The position numbers and the translations under genes were made by a program. Under the pieces are notes generated by a model. It was given only the letters and a program-made list of their open reading frames with translations. It was not told the origin of the DNA and made no database searches. DNA of 64,000 bases from Dinochytrium kinnereticum (Eukaryota > Chytridiomycota > Chytridiomycetes > Chytridiales > Chytridiaceae): positions 1-64,000 of the forward strand of contig JADGJT010000074.1 in the NCBI GenBank assembly GCA_027604005.1. Direction: 5' to 3'. Shown piece by piece: positions 49,901 through 59,340 of the stretch (its first letter is position 1; each line of letters begins with the position of its first letter).

Positions 49901-49931
49901 TCATGGGTTTTTGGGGTTAAAGAGACTTTAA
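46910..49931 (+). CDS. Coiled-coil protein with C-terminal C1q/TNF-like domain
   Basis: Four exons encode about 950 residues. N-terminal 130 residues look disordered (MNAEDEDVLMNRFLSKQRPS). A very long coiled coil follows (MKQSETIRRLQQAVADLEIAK to IGSLRSKLDRHMQACQGEI). The last 150 residues form a beta-rich globular part: GQWLWRSNQLKHGSTIPWN, FRWEQDQTCIRVAEAGLYEI TFAFF, IQLVVNGESVL and STIALHYHYNKK..FLGLKRL, the Gly-Leu-Tyr-Glu and final-strand pattern of C1q/TNF jelly rolls. The intron at 48286-48336 starts with G|GCAAGTG (GC-AG); only this gives an open frame. Position beside CFAP58 and an NDH2 gene suggests, but does not show, a flagellar role. Another fold for the C-terminus is possible. 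Confidence 0.8.
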
Positions 49932-50739
49932 AGGGGGGGATGGTGCCAGTCTTCATTAATTTATTTTTGTATGCGTCGATGTTTAAATATCCTTAATATA
50001 TCCATTGCTTGCATAAGAGATCACGCGTTTTATGGAGAATGGCCTTGACATGGATCAAAGGGGTGTTTGTATTGAGCTGAATAGACTAACCAGGCTTACA
50101 TCCGCGTGCAAAGAACGTGGGGAAAAGAGATTAAGAAAACATAAATGGACGGAAGGAGTGAAGGGTAACGCGGGATCAAAAAGACTCAAGAGAATCATCT
50201 AAAAGAGGTGGAAGGAAACACAGCTGGGTACTCACAACGTGGGGCGGAGGATAAGATTGCAACCCTGTAAGTTGTGGCGGGAGAAGCAAGCCTGGCAGGC
50301 AGCAGTCAAAGAGACGCCAAAAGACCGATATAGTAAGCACCTTCCAAAGTTGGTGATCAGAGAGGAAGAGGGTGCGGTCTGTCACGGCGTGGTTAAGGGA
50401 AGTGGGGCGAACGCAATGGCAGCGGATGGAGAGAGAATCCGGCATGGTGCGCTCAATGTGCTGATGGAGGAGGTGAGAGACAACACGCGCGGTGGTCGGG
50501 CGGATGGTCCGTTGACAAGAGTCGCGGAGGTGGATTGCAGAAAGGAGATGAGTTCGTCATCGAGAGCCTTATCACTGACGAGGGAGAGGGCAACTGGGTG
50601 AGACGATGCCTGGCAGAGATGCAGGCCGACCATTGGGGAAGGGGAGTGGGTTATAGTGTTTGTATTGAGCTGAATGATTTTTTATTTATTTCTTATTATT
50701 AAAAATAAAAAATTAAACCGCAAAAGAATAACATTGATC
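49932..50739. other. Intergenic region
   Basis: About 800 bases between the C1q-like coiled-coil gene and tRNA-Pro(TGG). Open frames exist on both strands around 50180-50630, including a 120-codon frame on + and 83- and 89-codon frames on -, but none has a recognisable motif or clean splice logic. Confidence 0.4.
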
Positions 50740-50811
50740 GGGCCCAACCGGGAATTGAACCCGGGACCACCTCTACCCAAAAGAGGTATCATACTACTAG
50801 ACCATTAGGCC
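50740..50811 (-). tRNA. tRNA-Pro (anticodon TGG)
   Basis: A 72-base cloverleaf on the minus strand, acceptor GGCCTAA/TTGGGCC with one T-G wobble at position 5, anticodon stem CCTCT/AGAGG with loop TTTGGGT, so anticodon TGG; T-arm identical to the other proline tRNA at 34099-34170. The two genes differ at only two of 72 positions (acceptor position 5 and anticodon base 34). A TTTT stretch follows about 10-15 bases beyond the 3' end. No intron. Confidence 0.97.
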
Positions 50812-50993
50812 GATATAAATTTCTATGCCTTAGTTTTATATAACCCTGATAGTCAGTTAGCTTTTCTTTTGCCTCTCTTTTGATTCTTTCCAACAAATGG
50901 AGGTCTTATAATGGACGGGATTTATCAAGATTAATAAAGTTTACACTTCATGTTTTCAAAGAATATGGCTATGTGAAAGTGAAACCGATATTG

Positions 50994-52762
50994 CTACAAA
51001 TTCGATTTCTGTCTCTTCCTCACATTCCACCCCAACGAAGTCACAAGTGCGTTAAACCAATCAGACGAAGAATCTTCCCTACACACCGTCATTAAAGGGT
51101 ACTTTGCCGCGCGTATCAAAACATTATCCCCAGGTCCAAGCTCAAAACGGTCACGGCCGTCCAGGGATATCTGAATTTGAGATGCGGGTTAGTGTGGACT
51201 ATCTTATAAGAAAAAACGAACCCAGGCGGTTGTACGGGTATCAAGAGCGACACAGAGTCTCAAGTCAAGGTGCGCGGGGAGAACCATGGGGCGGGTAGTG
51301 AGGGTGTGAGGGCATATAGGTGTTACTTTTGAGGCATTCTTTGTTACTAATGGATTGCGGTTTCTTTCCTACCTAAAATAGAGGCCTTATCAGGATGTAC
51401 TGAGGTGAAGGATTAGAATCATTTTATATTAAATGTGAAGCAAGGATATATTACCAAGCGAGCCGCCTGCACTCAGATTATAGGCAGTGCTGCCAGTGGG
51501 TGTGGCAATAACCAAGCCATCAGCAAGTAGTGTTGTTAAATGAACCTTGCCAGCACTAAAGATAAATAGTTAAACTGATGATATGTTTAAATCATTACAA
51601 TAGCTCTAGTGTCATCATTGTCGGGTTAGCTCCACGTTCGACAACAACCTTTAAGAATAGTCACTTACAAAACGACCGAAAAACCCCCCTACTCACTTCA
51701 TTTAGAATATGACCCACAGCTTTCGGCTTCCCCTTAGGCATATCATATTCCGCCAGGTTCGCAATTGTATGATCTCTCCCGTGCTCAGAAAAAAGCCTAT
51801 CACCATCCTTTCTTGATCCTTCATATTTATGAACAGATGCCTTTAGCCGCATTCGGTAATTCATTCGTTGAGGCTCGCCTTCCAAGATGCGGGATAGGAT
51901 GTCGGGGTAACTTGCAAATTCAAAGACTGTCAGGAACCCTAGTGATCCCAGATGGAATGGGAGAATTGGAGGTACTTTATTCTATTGTCCGGGTTTAGTA
52001 TGATCCTAACGAGAAAAAGTATAATTCTACCCCACCTGAAAAAGCTGCAATGCGCTAAGATTAGATATCATCCAAAATGTCGGAAAACAGTAACGGGCTG
52101 AAAACTCACGTAGTTCGTATAAAGAACAGTCCCATCCCCACCCAAGGTGATGATCAAATCTACCTCATTCGCCTTCTCCCTACAAAAGGCCTTTGTCCAG
52201 TAGCCCACAGTCCCAGCATTAGACGTTGTTTCGACATGCCATTCACCAGAAACCAATGCATCATATTCGGGTTTCCCCAGGAGGACATGAATGCCTTGGG
52301 CTACAAGCCACCGAGTCACCTCCATAGTCTTGCTGCATATTTCACGACCAGGCCTCGATACAATCACCACCTTTCGTATAGGGGAGAGGGGCACGGCTGT
52401 TCGGCTAATGTCTGTCATCTCTCGCAAGAGCCTACAGGATGAATCCAACAAGTCGTTGGAGCCAAAATGAGCTGGTTAAACTTCTGAGAGATGAGACCCC
52501 ACTCTCTTTTCTCAGTCTCGTTACGAATCCTTTACCTTGCAGAGGCCTCACCGGGCCTTTCGTCGCTCATGGTTTTTTGGTTCGGAGCGTCGATCAAACT
52601 GCGTTTGGTGATCGAATCCGTTCTTTCGGCTGACGATTTTGACGAATGGAATCGAGCGGATGCAACAGCCTCAAGTAGCGTACGATGTCGAATGCTGCTG
52701 AGCTTCCACACCTGGTGATGGAGGGGTAACGAGCGACAACTTCTGGACAAACGCATCAACAT
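50994..52762 (-). CDS. NAD(H) kinase, probably mitochondrial
   Basis: Phosphorylates NAD(H) to NADP(H). Family motifs in order: [34 protein letters not shown] (the GGDG phosphate-binding motif), [33 protein letters not shown]...[35 protein letters not shown] and the C-terminal [29 protein letters not shown]. About eight exons, ~460 residues; stop at 50994. The N-terminus [21 protein letters not shown] is basic with no acidic residues, typical of a mitochondrial presequence (POS5-like); it joins over GTAAAG...CTGTAG to [11 protein letters not shown]. The ATG at 52756 is an alternative start. Confidence 0.93.
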
Positions 52763-52838
52763 TCGCGAACCTGTGAGACAATCTCATCACTTCAAGCATA
52801 CAGCATTTGAATCTGTATTTATTAAAAATATTTCAAGC

Positions 52839-55327
52839 TCATGATGAAGCAGAGGTAGTTGCTGCGGCTACAATATCCCGACTAGCAACAACCATATCTA
52901 GGCCAAGTCTATACTTTTTCTCTGCAAACTCAAGAATAGCGCGAAGATTCCGCCCATGCACGGAGACTTCCTCCCCTTCTTGTTGCTCTAGCCATTCCAT
53001 AAGGTCTCGTGCTCTTTTCATTCCATCTTGTATGGATATCGGTGTTCGTGTTGGCACAGGTGCAACTGAGGAGGTCATTAAAGTCGAAAGCGAATCTGAC
53101 CCCATCAGATAAAGCGATGGGTCTGGCGCACCGCCCGGGCGATTGCTCTCCGTAATTACAGGCATGGAAACGGAGGGATTGGTTGAAATACTAGGAAGCG
53201 GCAATTCGTCATCTGATAGCGCCATGGCAAGCCCCGAATTCAGGTTTGGTGCAGTGGCTGTATTTTCCACACGCTCAGCACCGTTACCTCCGTTGGATTC
53301 GTTATTTGTAGCCGGTGTGGCCGAGAAAGCATCTATAGCTGGGAAAACCCAGCCATTGAGTGCTGCCGCAGCACTAGCGGCTGTTGATGAATCCGCCTGC
53401 GTTGTGTAATCCGTGTATTGAAGACCATGTGATACTCCAGTAATCTGACTCAATGACGACCCTCCCCCAACACTACTAAGAGACCCGCCAATAACGGCTT
53501 GCTGAGATCTAAATTCTTCAATCTTGTGGGCAAGATCAATGTATTCGCGATCCGAAAACAGAGGCCGTGCTTGAACTTCATCTTCCGCTCGCACGTACTC
53601 CAACGCGTCAACAACGGGCATGGCGATGGTGAGACGTTGAATGAGTTGAGGGATCCCATACTCGATCGCGAGACCCGTCACATCTGCTGCTGCACCAGAG
53701 GCCAACGCCGCGAGATGAAATTGTGCACCGACAGGAAGGATTCCAGTTCGACACCAGGCGCTCGTAATAAAGGCCGAAGGGATCTCCTCCCATGCTTCAC
53801 CAACCATTTGAATAAGTTTCTGTACCGTCATGACTCTTAATAGGTCAGCCATAGGGATCATGGTAATTCCAGAGGTAGCAGCTCGACCGGCTCTAATTTT
53901 ATGACATTCCTCCAGAAAATGCAGCAGCAGACTCTTTTTGAAGAAAACTCTCATTCTTTGAAATATGCCTGCTTCCATGGGATGTAGCCGTGCCGTCATA
54001 AATAAAGGAAGGTAATGTAGGCGTATGTTGGATAACTGAGGGATTGCATCACCGCCCAGGGGAAAATGATACGGAGCATTGTCTAAAACTAGCAGTACGC
54101 GACGGCCCTGTCGCTCAAAATTTGCATTGCACTCATCGAGCCATCTGCGATTAAAATGAATGTGATGAGACCGCTAGGACACCCAACTTACATAAAGTAA
54201 TTCAAGCATTACCCACCTAACAAAAAAAGAGGATTTCATCCAGCCGTGCATATTGTACTTGTAATCAGCGGACAGTGAACTTATATTGACACCTGCCAGG
54301 GACCGCGGGTGTTGCTTAGTGCCTATAATCAACGGGCGCAACTTTTCTGTTCCATCGGCGTTCGTGCACAACAGAACTGTTACCATCTCCAGTTGCCGTC
54401 GAGTATCAGGATTTGAAAGGTCCCCTTCTAGCCAAGATGAAAGTCTGTTGTACTAGTTAAAACTTGATTGCAAGCAATATTTTTACACTTGAACGCTTGG
54501 AGTCATGCTCCAAAATAAGCGGTGCTCGGCAATGCAAAACACATTCTGGGGCTGATAATAAGAGATCACATCGCGAAGACGGACTCTTTCCTCATCGACA
54601 TTGGCTGAGGATGTGTTGACATCTCCGTTCATTTTGAGAGATCTGATATTGGCCCTTTTTTTGAAGTTGGAAACCCAGCCATGAGAGAGAGAGCAATCCT
54701 GCTCATTTAGCTCCAATAATGCTCGGAATTTCTAGAGAAGGCTTGAGTATGAACAAGTCAGAAATGCTTTTCACGTACCCTTCCCTGATCTGTCAACTGT
54801 GAATCGCTGATATGCACTCTGTCATGGCAACACGCATGATGCCATAATGCCAATGCTGTATCAAGCTGAGGCCATTTCCCCGTCCGATGGCGTTTCTTTG
54901 CTTCCAGGCCTTGCTCTGGCCGTTGTGAGTGTCTCTCGCGTTCTTTAAGAATCTCTGCTATAGTAGCTCGACCACAACCGAATTTTTCGGCTAGCTGCTT
55001 CTGGGTGGGTCGCGGCGTTTTAGTGGCCTCTTGGCAGATAAGATATTTTTCGAGCAGGTTCAGCTGCGTCCGTTTCCGCTTTGAGTTCTTGCTGCCGCCT
55101 TCCTCACTGTTTAGCTGCTGTTGCTGCGGCTGATGGTTGTGCGGAGCGGGATGCAGCTGCAGCTGCTGCCCTGCCCCTGTATCTCCTGCGGGCTCCACAG
55201 CCAGGCCGTTGTCGTAGACGAGCCCAGCGTCCGCATCGGTGACGCCGAGCGCTGAGAGCGATGGGGCAAAGAGTCGCTGTGTGAAGGACTCTGCCGTTGT
55301 GTGTGTCGGTGTCGCAGCAGCAGCCAT
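52839..55327 (-). CDS. Pogo/Tigger-CENP-B-family protein, probably domesticated transposase
   Basis: DNA-binding protein derived from a pogo/Tigger-type transposase. N-terminus: Ala/Gln-rich (QQLQLHPAPHNHQPQQQQL), then a basic HTH (LNLLEKYLICQEATKTPRPTQ, LAEKFGCGRATIAEIL) of the psq/CENP-B type, then a second CENPB HTH (DCSLSHGWVSNFKKRANI). The DDE-like domain has VTVLLCTNADGTEKLRPLII, LVLDNAPYH (second catalytic Asp present) and LHYLPLFMTARLHPMEAG (third position Glu). The first catalytic position, usually DET, reads IAEHRLFW. A novel 330-residue C-terminus (EWLEQQEGEEVSVHGRNLR) follows. Four introns; phase of the intron after SVQ is chosen to give LSSWLEGDLSNPD. No terminal inverted repeats or target-site duplication seen. 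Confidence 0.82.
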
Positions 55328-55787
55328 TTGTCGTAAAAACGAGATTTTCTCCTGAAGGCAGAGACTTGCGTGCCAGTCACCATCCAGCTGTTTACCCCAC
55401 TAACGACCGAATCCCAACGCTCTCACAGCGACCTCACCGCGGTGCTGGCGCTGGCTGGCCATGATTATTTGGCTGTGACTGTGCTTACAGAGATGCGATG
55501 CGCTTCCATCTTTCCTGTCAGAGTTGGCGCATGAAAAGAGCGTGAGTGCACCGCAAAGGTAGGCGATAGACGATGCGCGCGCGCAGTGAACCCCGGCCTC
55601 GCAGTGACGATGCCTCCGCCCCGCAGAATCTCGAACGCCATTGAAGCTTCTGGCGGTTTGGGGGCAGATGCTGTCTCAACGTCACACAAATGCTCGTAAA
55701 TAGGTTTCCAGCATACGATTCATCCGTGCTCTGACCTGACCAGCAACCCAATCGACACCCTCTTCCTTGTTGCTTGAACCGTCCGAC
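55328..55787. other. Intergenic region between divergent genes
   Basis: About 460 bases shared by the promoters of the pogo-derived gene and the four-TM protein gene. Open frames occur on the minus strand here but resemble no protein. Nothing else identified. Confidence 0.45.
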
Positions 55788-56950
55788 ATGAAGCCGCTGG
55801 TGACAAAGTGCTGCGGATGTGTTGGCCTCAAGTCGGGCTCTATCATCGTCGCTGGAATGGCTGCCGTAAGTGTCCTCTGCGCCTCCGTTTAAGCTTCGGC
55901 GATCGCCACCCGACACTGCGATGAATATAGGCTGATCTGCCCAACATTAATATTCCTTTTACTTTTGATTTGTGACATCTGCATGGCATCTGTTGCATGT
56001 CCGCTCTCATTGTAGGCTTTTGGATGTAAGTACAACTTTGATGGCTCTTGTATTCTTCCCTCCGAGTTTCTGCTGACTTCTTCTCCCAGTGTGGACGGCT
56101 GGCGCTCGTTTGGAAAGGAGCACCCTGGTGATCATCCAAGTCGCCTACGGCGTGATCTTGACCTTTGGTAGTTTTGCCGGAATAGTGGCCATGATGAAGG
56201 TGAGCGAGGCTTCGTTGTCACCACCAAATCACCATAGCAGTTGAAATGACCTGTTTTATGTGTCAGGATTATCTTATGGGGATAATTGCGTATGCCAGTT
56301 TCCTCTGCTTCACGTCAACAGTTGCAATCGCCTTCCGAATCTACCATTTGATTCGAATATTCAACAAGACCGTTCAAGATGATGCATTGAATGAGTGCAT
56401 TTTCAGGAATGACTATAGCGACGGAGAGTGTCGAAATGCTCTCAACATGCAAGTTGCCATGTTTGCCACTGAAGATGTTATCGTTATGATTTGTGCGGTA
56501 TGAAAGGCTATTTCAAATTCACCGAAAGGCCAAAATTCTGATTATCTTTGCTAATTGTAGATATACTTCACCTTGGTGGTTGTTGAGTACGCCCGAGATT
56601 TCAAAAAGGATCCAGACCAATATACCAACAGCACACTATTTCCTACCTACTACACCACCGGAACTCCACCTCCGCAATCCTTCATTGTGTATACCAACGG
56701 TGGCCAACCCGGAGCTTACCCACCGCAGCGGCCCGTTGATCCATACGCCGTCGATTTGCCTCAATATCAGCCACCTTTGCCGAATTACGAGAATGTTCCA
56801 AAAACAACCCAATCTCAAGGCAATGGAACCCAACCAGTTTTTTCCGCTCGGCCGATAGGAAATGGTGAGGAATTGCAGCCTCCAAGTGTGGCCGTATCGC
56901 GAGAGACAACGCAGTCTGGACCATTGCTACGGGACCCGAATAGGGATTAA
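55788..56950 (+). CDS. Four-TM membrane protein (LAPTM/tetraspan-like)
   Basis: About 280 residues with four hydrophobic segments. The N-terminus MKPLVTKCCGCVGLKSGSII has the Cys-rich CCGC-x-GL-x-SG pattern seen in LAPTM-type lysosomal/vacuolar proteins and their fungal relatives. TM2 VIIQVAYGVILTFGSFAGIV, TM3 MGIIAYASFLCFTSTVAIAF and TM4 VAMFATEDVIVMICA|IYFTLVVV follow, with a loop holding two Cys (NECIFRNDYSDGECRNA). The tail is Pro/Gln/Tyr-rich (PPPQSFIVYTNGGQP, LPQYQPPLPNYENV), probably cytosolic and sorted by Tyr motifs. Joining exons 1 and 3 appears to need a 10-base microexon (GCTTTTGGAT), giving AAFGLWTAG. Function unknown; LAPTM likeness is my reading of the pattern. Confidence 0.8.
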
Positions 56951-57256
56951 TTAATTTACAATTCATATGTCTCTAGTACTCGTCTTCATTAACAAAAGTA
57001 TTTTAGTTGTCATATCCCCTCCATCCCTTAGCATTCATTTTTACACTTTTTGTATACCGATTGGGCACTTGATTTGATCGAGTCTCAAGTTTTTTCTTTG
57101 TCACTGAAATGTCAGCCAGATTCATATCATGCTTTGACTGCGCTTGTCGTTTTATTCTCTATATGTAATTACAATGTATCATTATACATAGTGCCTGGTT
57201 TTGGCTTAAATGAGCACTTTAGCAAGTTCCGTCCTAAGGACTTTTTGTGTCCATTC
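56951..57256. other. Intergenic region between convergent genes
   Basis: About 306 AT-rich bases holding two 3' UTRs. No gene seen. Confidence 0.45.
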
Positions 57257-59200
57257 CTACTTTTTTTTCCGAATGTTCGAATACCAAACCTTCACAGTAA
57301 AGTCTGCAGAGCATGAGGCCAAGATCGGATCTGTCGGATGAAAGCTCGCACAATACACCCTATCTGAATGCCCTTCTATCCTCTGCAAGAGTTCCCCCGT
57401 GTTCTGAAGACATGTTTAATACCTTCTCACAAGGAATGGAAAGAAACAAACCTCTTGAAGGCCCATGCTGTACACATAGACATAGGGATCGGCGCTCCCA
57501 GTTGCCAATAGCAAGCTTCCATTTCCTCCTGCTCCCCCCAGACTTGAAGTCGCGTCTTTGTCCAAGCTATCGGAGACCATATCTGCGACAACGTCAGGCG
57601 AGAGTTCCGCTTTGCCATAAACATCATCATTGCTAGATGATCGCTTCATCACAAGAGCCGCTAAAAAACACAGATGTATCAACTAAACGTAACAAAATCC
57701 CAAAGAAGATAGATATCTAACGAACCTTCACGTGGTCGATAGAAGGAACTCTTTATGGGCCAGTTCTTGTTTTTATATCCTCTGAAACTTTGAATAAGGC
57801 GTTCTTGAGTCTGTGGCGGGGAGAGTCCTCTATCATAAACACGTAATACTAAAGAATGTTTAGCACATCACTTGCATGACAAAATAAACCATTGTCATAG
57901 CTGTTGACTCCAAAGTATCTGTTTTCGTCGTCAGCTAAACATCAAAAGTAACATATTATTGAAAGTTATTAGCCTAGTTACGAACAAAGAATAGAAGTTC
58001 CTTACCACTATGCGTTGGGCAAGCTGCAATATGTGATATGGGTTTTCGTGTAGGTTCGTTTTGAATAGCCTGAACGCATTTGCCTTTTTGGAGATCTATT
58101 AGCCAGGAAAACAAAAAACAACAAACGTACCTGTCCGCACATCCCAGGTTTTAAGGTATCCCGAAGAGTCGCCCGTAACTACGCTTGTTCCATCCTGATA
58201 CACATGTATCGTATTTACCATGGCATCGTTACGAATTATCGTGCTAGAGTCTTGAGCCTTACGCCGATCGACCATCCCGAGAACATTCCGCGAAGTGCCG
58301 TAAAAGAATATTTTGTTATCTTATCTAATATTAGAAAACAGCAATAAAAAAGAAAGGAGAAAGAGTCGGGGAAAGTTACCACACGGATTCATCATCACAC
58401 ACTGCACAAATCCTTCAGTCTCATAAGCTTCAACATGTTTTCCCATTTCAACGTCCCAGAGAACGCAAGTCTGATCATAACCTCCAGATAACAGCTCTGT
58501 TGAATTATTTGACCAACAGAGATCGGATATGTTGAGGTTATGTCGTTTGAGATTATGAATCTGTATGAAGCTGTTACGGGTCTTTCTCCATATGCTTGAT
58601 GGACAAACCTCTTTGTTTGTGGAAACGGCATCCCAGATTCGAACAGATTTGTCGAAAGATCCCGATGCCAAGTACTTTCCGCATGGAGAGAACTGGACAG
58701 AATAGACTGCGCCGGTGTGTCCCTGTAATCATGATGAACATCAAATTGTTTGGAACAGCCAACCTTTAGCTCGTATTTTAAATAAAAATGACGTCCCTCG
58801 CGACCTCTCTTGACGTCTCCTAATACGTCAAATATTTAGTCAGGAGTTACCCAGTATTCAATGAACATGTGTAAGAGATGCCAGAACGCACCACTGAATT
58901 CCTCTCCAGTGCTAACCGTCTTTGCCGAATCAATCAGCAAGGAATCAATGCCAGGTTCAGCAACGTCCACAGAATCTAGCATAAGAGGAAGTGCCGTCCG
59001 AGATGGCGCAAGCATGTTGAATCGAGCTGAAAGATCATAGAGAGACTTTTTCAAGGCCGCATTCTCCTATCAAAAGCAAAGCAAACCCATACGGTAAGAT
59101 TCCCATCGAATAAACATCGCAGTACCTTCTCCAACAGCTCGACCCTCTGCTTTAGCGACTTGACCTCTTTAGCGGCCTTTTCTTGACCATCACTGAGCAT
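57257..59200 (-). CDS. WD40-repeat protein with N-terminal coiled coil
   Basis: About 480 residues over about eight exons. The N-terminus is coiled coil (MLSDGQEKAAKEVKSLKQRV to SLYDLSARFNML). A short region FSGAFWHLLHMFIEYW precedes the WD40 propeller, with GHTGAVYSVQFSPCGKYLAS, FDKSVRIWD, NLNISDLCWSNNSTELLSGG YDQTCVLWD, NTIHVYQDGTSVVTGDSSGY LKTWD and a final blade LLQRIEGHSDRVYCASFHPT DPILASCSADFTVKVW. The segment LSPPQTQERLIQSFRGYKNK NWPIKSSFYRP is a distinctive insert in one blade. I do not assign a named orthologue: scaffold function is likely, partner unknown. Diverges from urease with 140 bases between starts. Confidence 0.85.
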
Positions 59201-59340
59201 CTGTTTCACGAATTGTCTTGCAGTCGAAAGACTGGCGCAAAGCCTGGCGAGACTTCATTCAAGTCAGTGGTAGATATTGACCTTTCTTTCTACTCTCTTT
59301 TCTACCGATTGGTTGTGGAGCGAGAGATAAAGACTTGGGA

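Noticed and set aside
50176..50633. Possible small gene on either strand between the C1q-like gene and tRNA-Pro
   Set aside because: No motif, no homology I recognise and no consistent splicing; frames on both strands overlap.
55465..56139. Minus-strand frames of 74-132 codons over the start of the four-TM gene
   Set aside because: The + strand exons match membrane-protein pattern and splice signals; minus frames show no motif.
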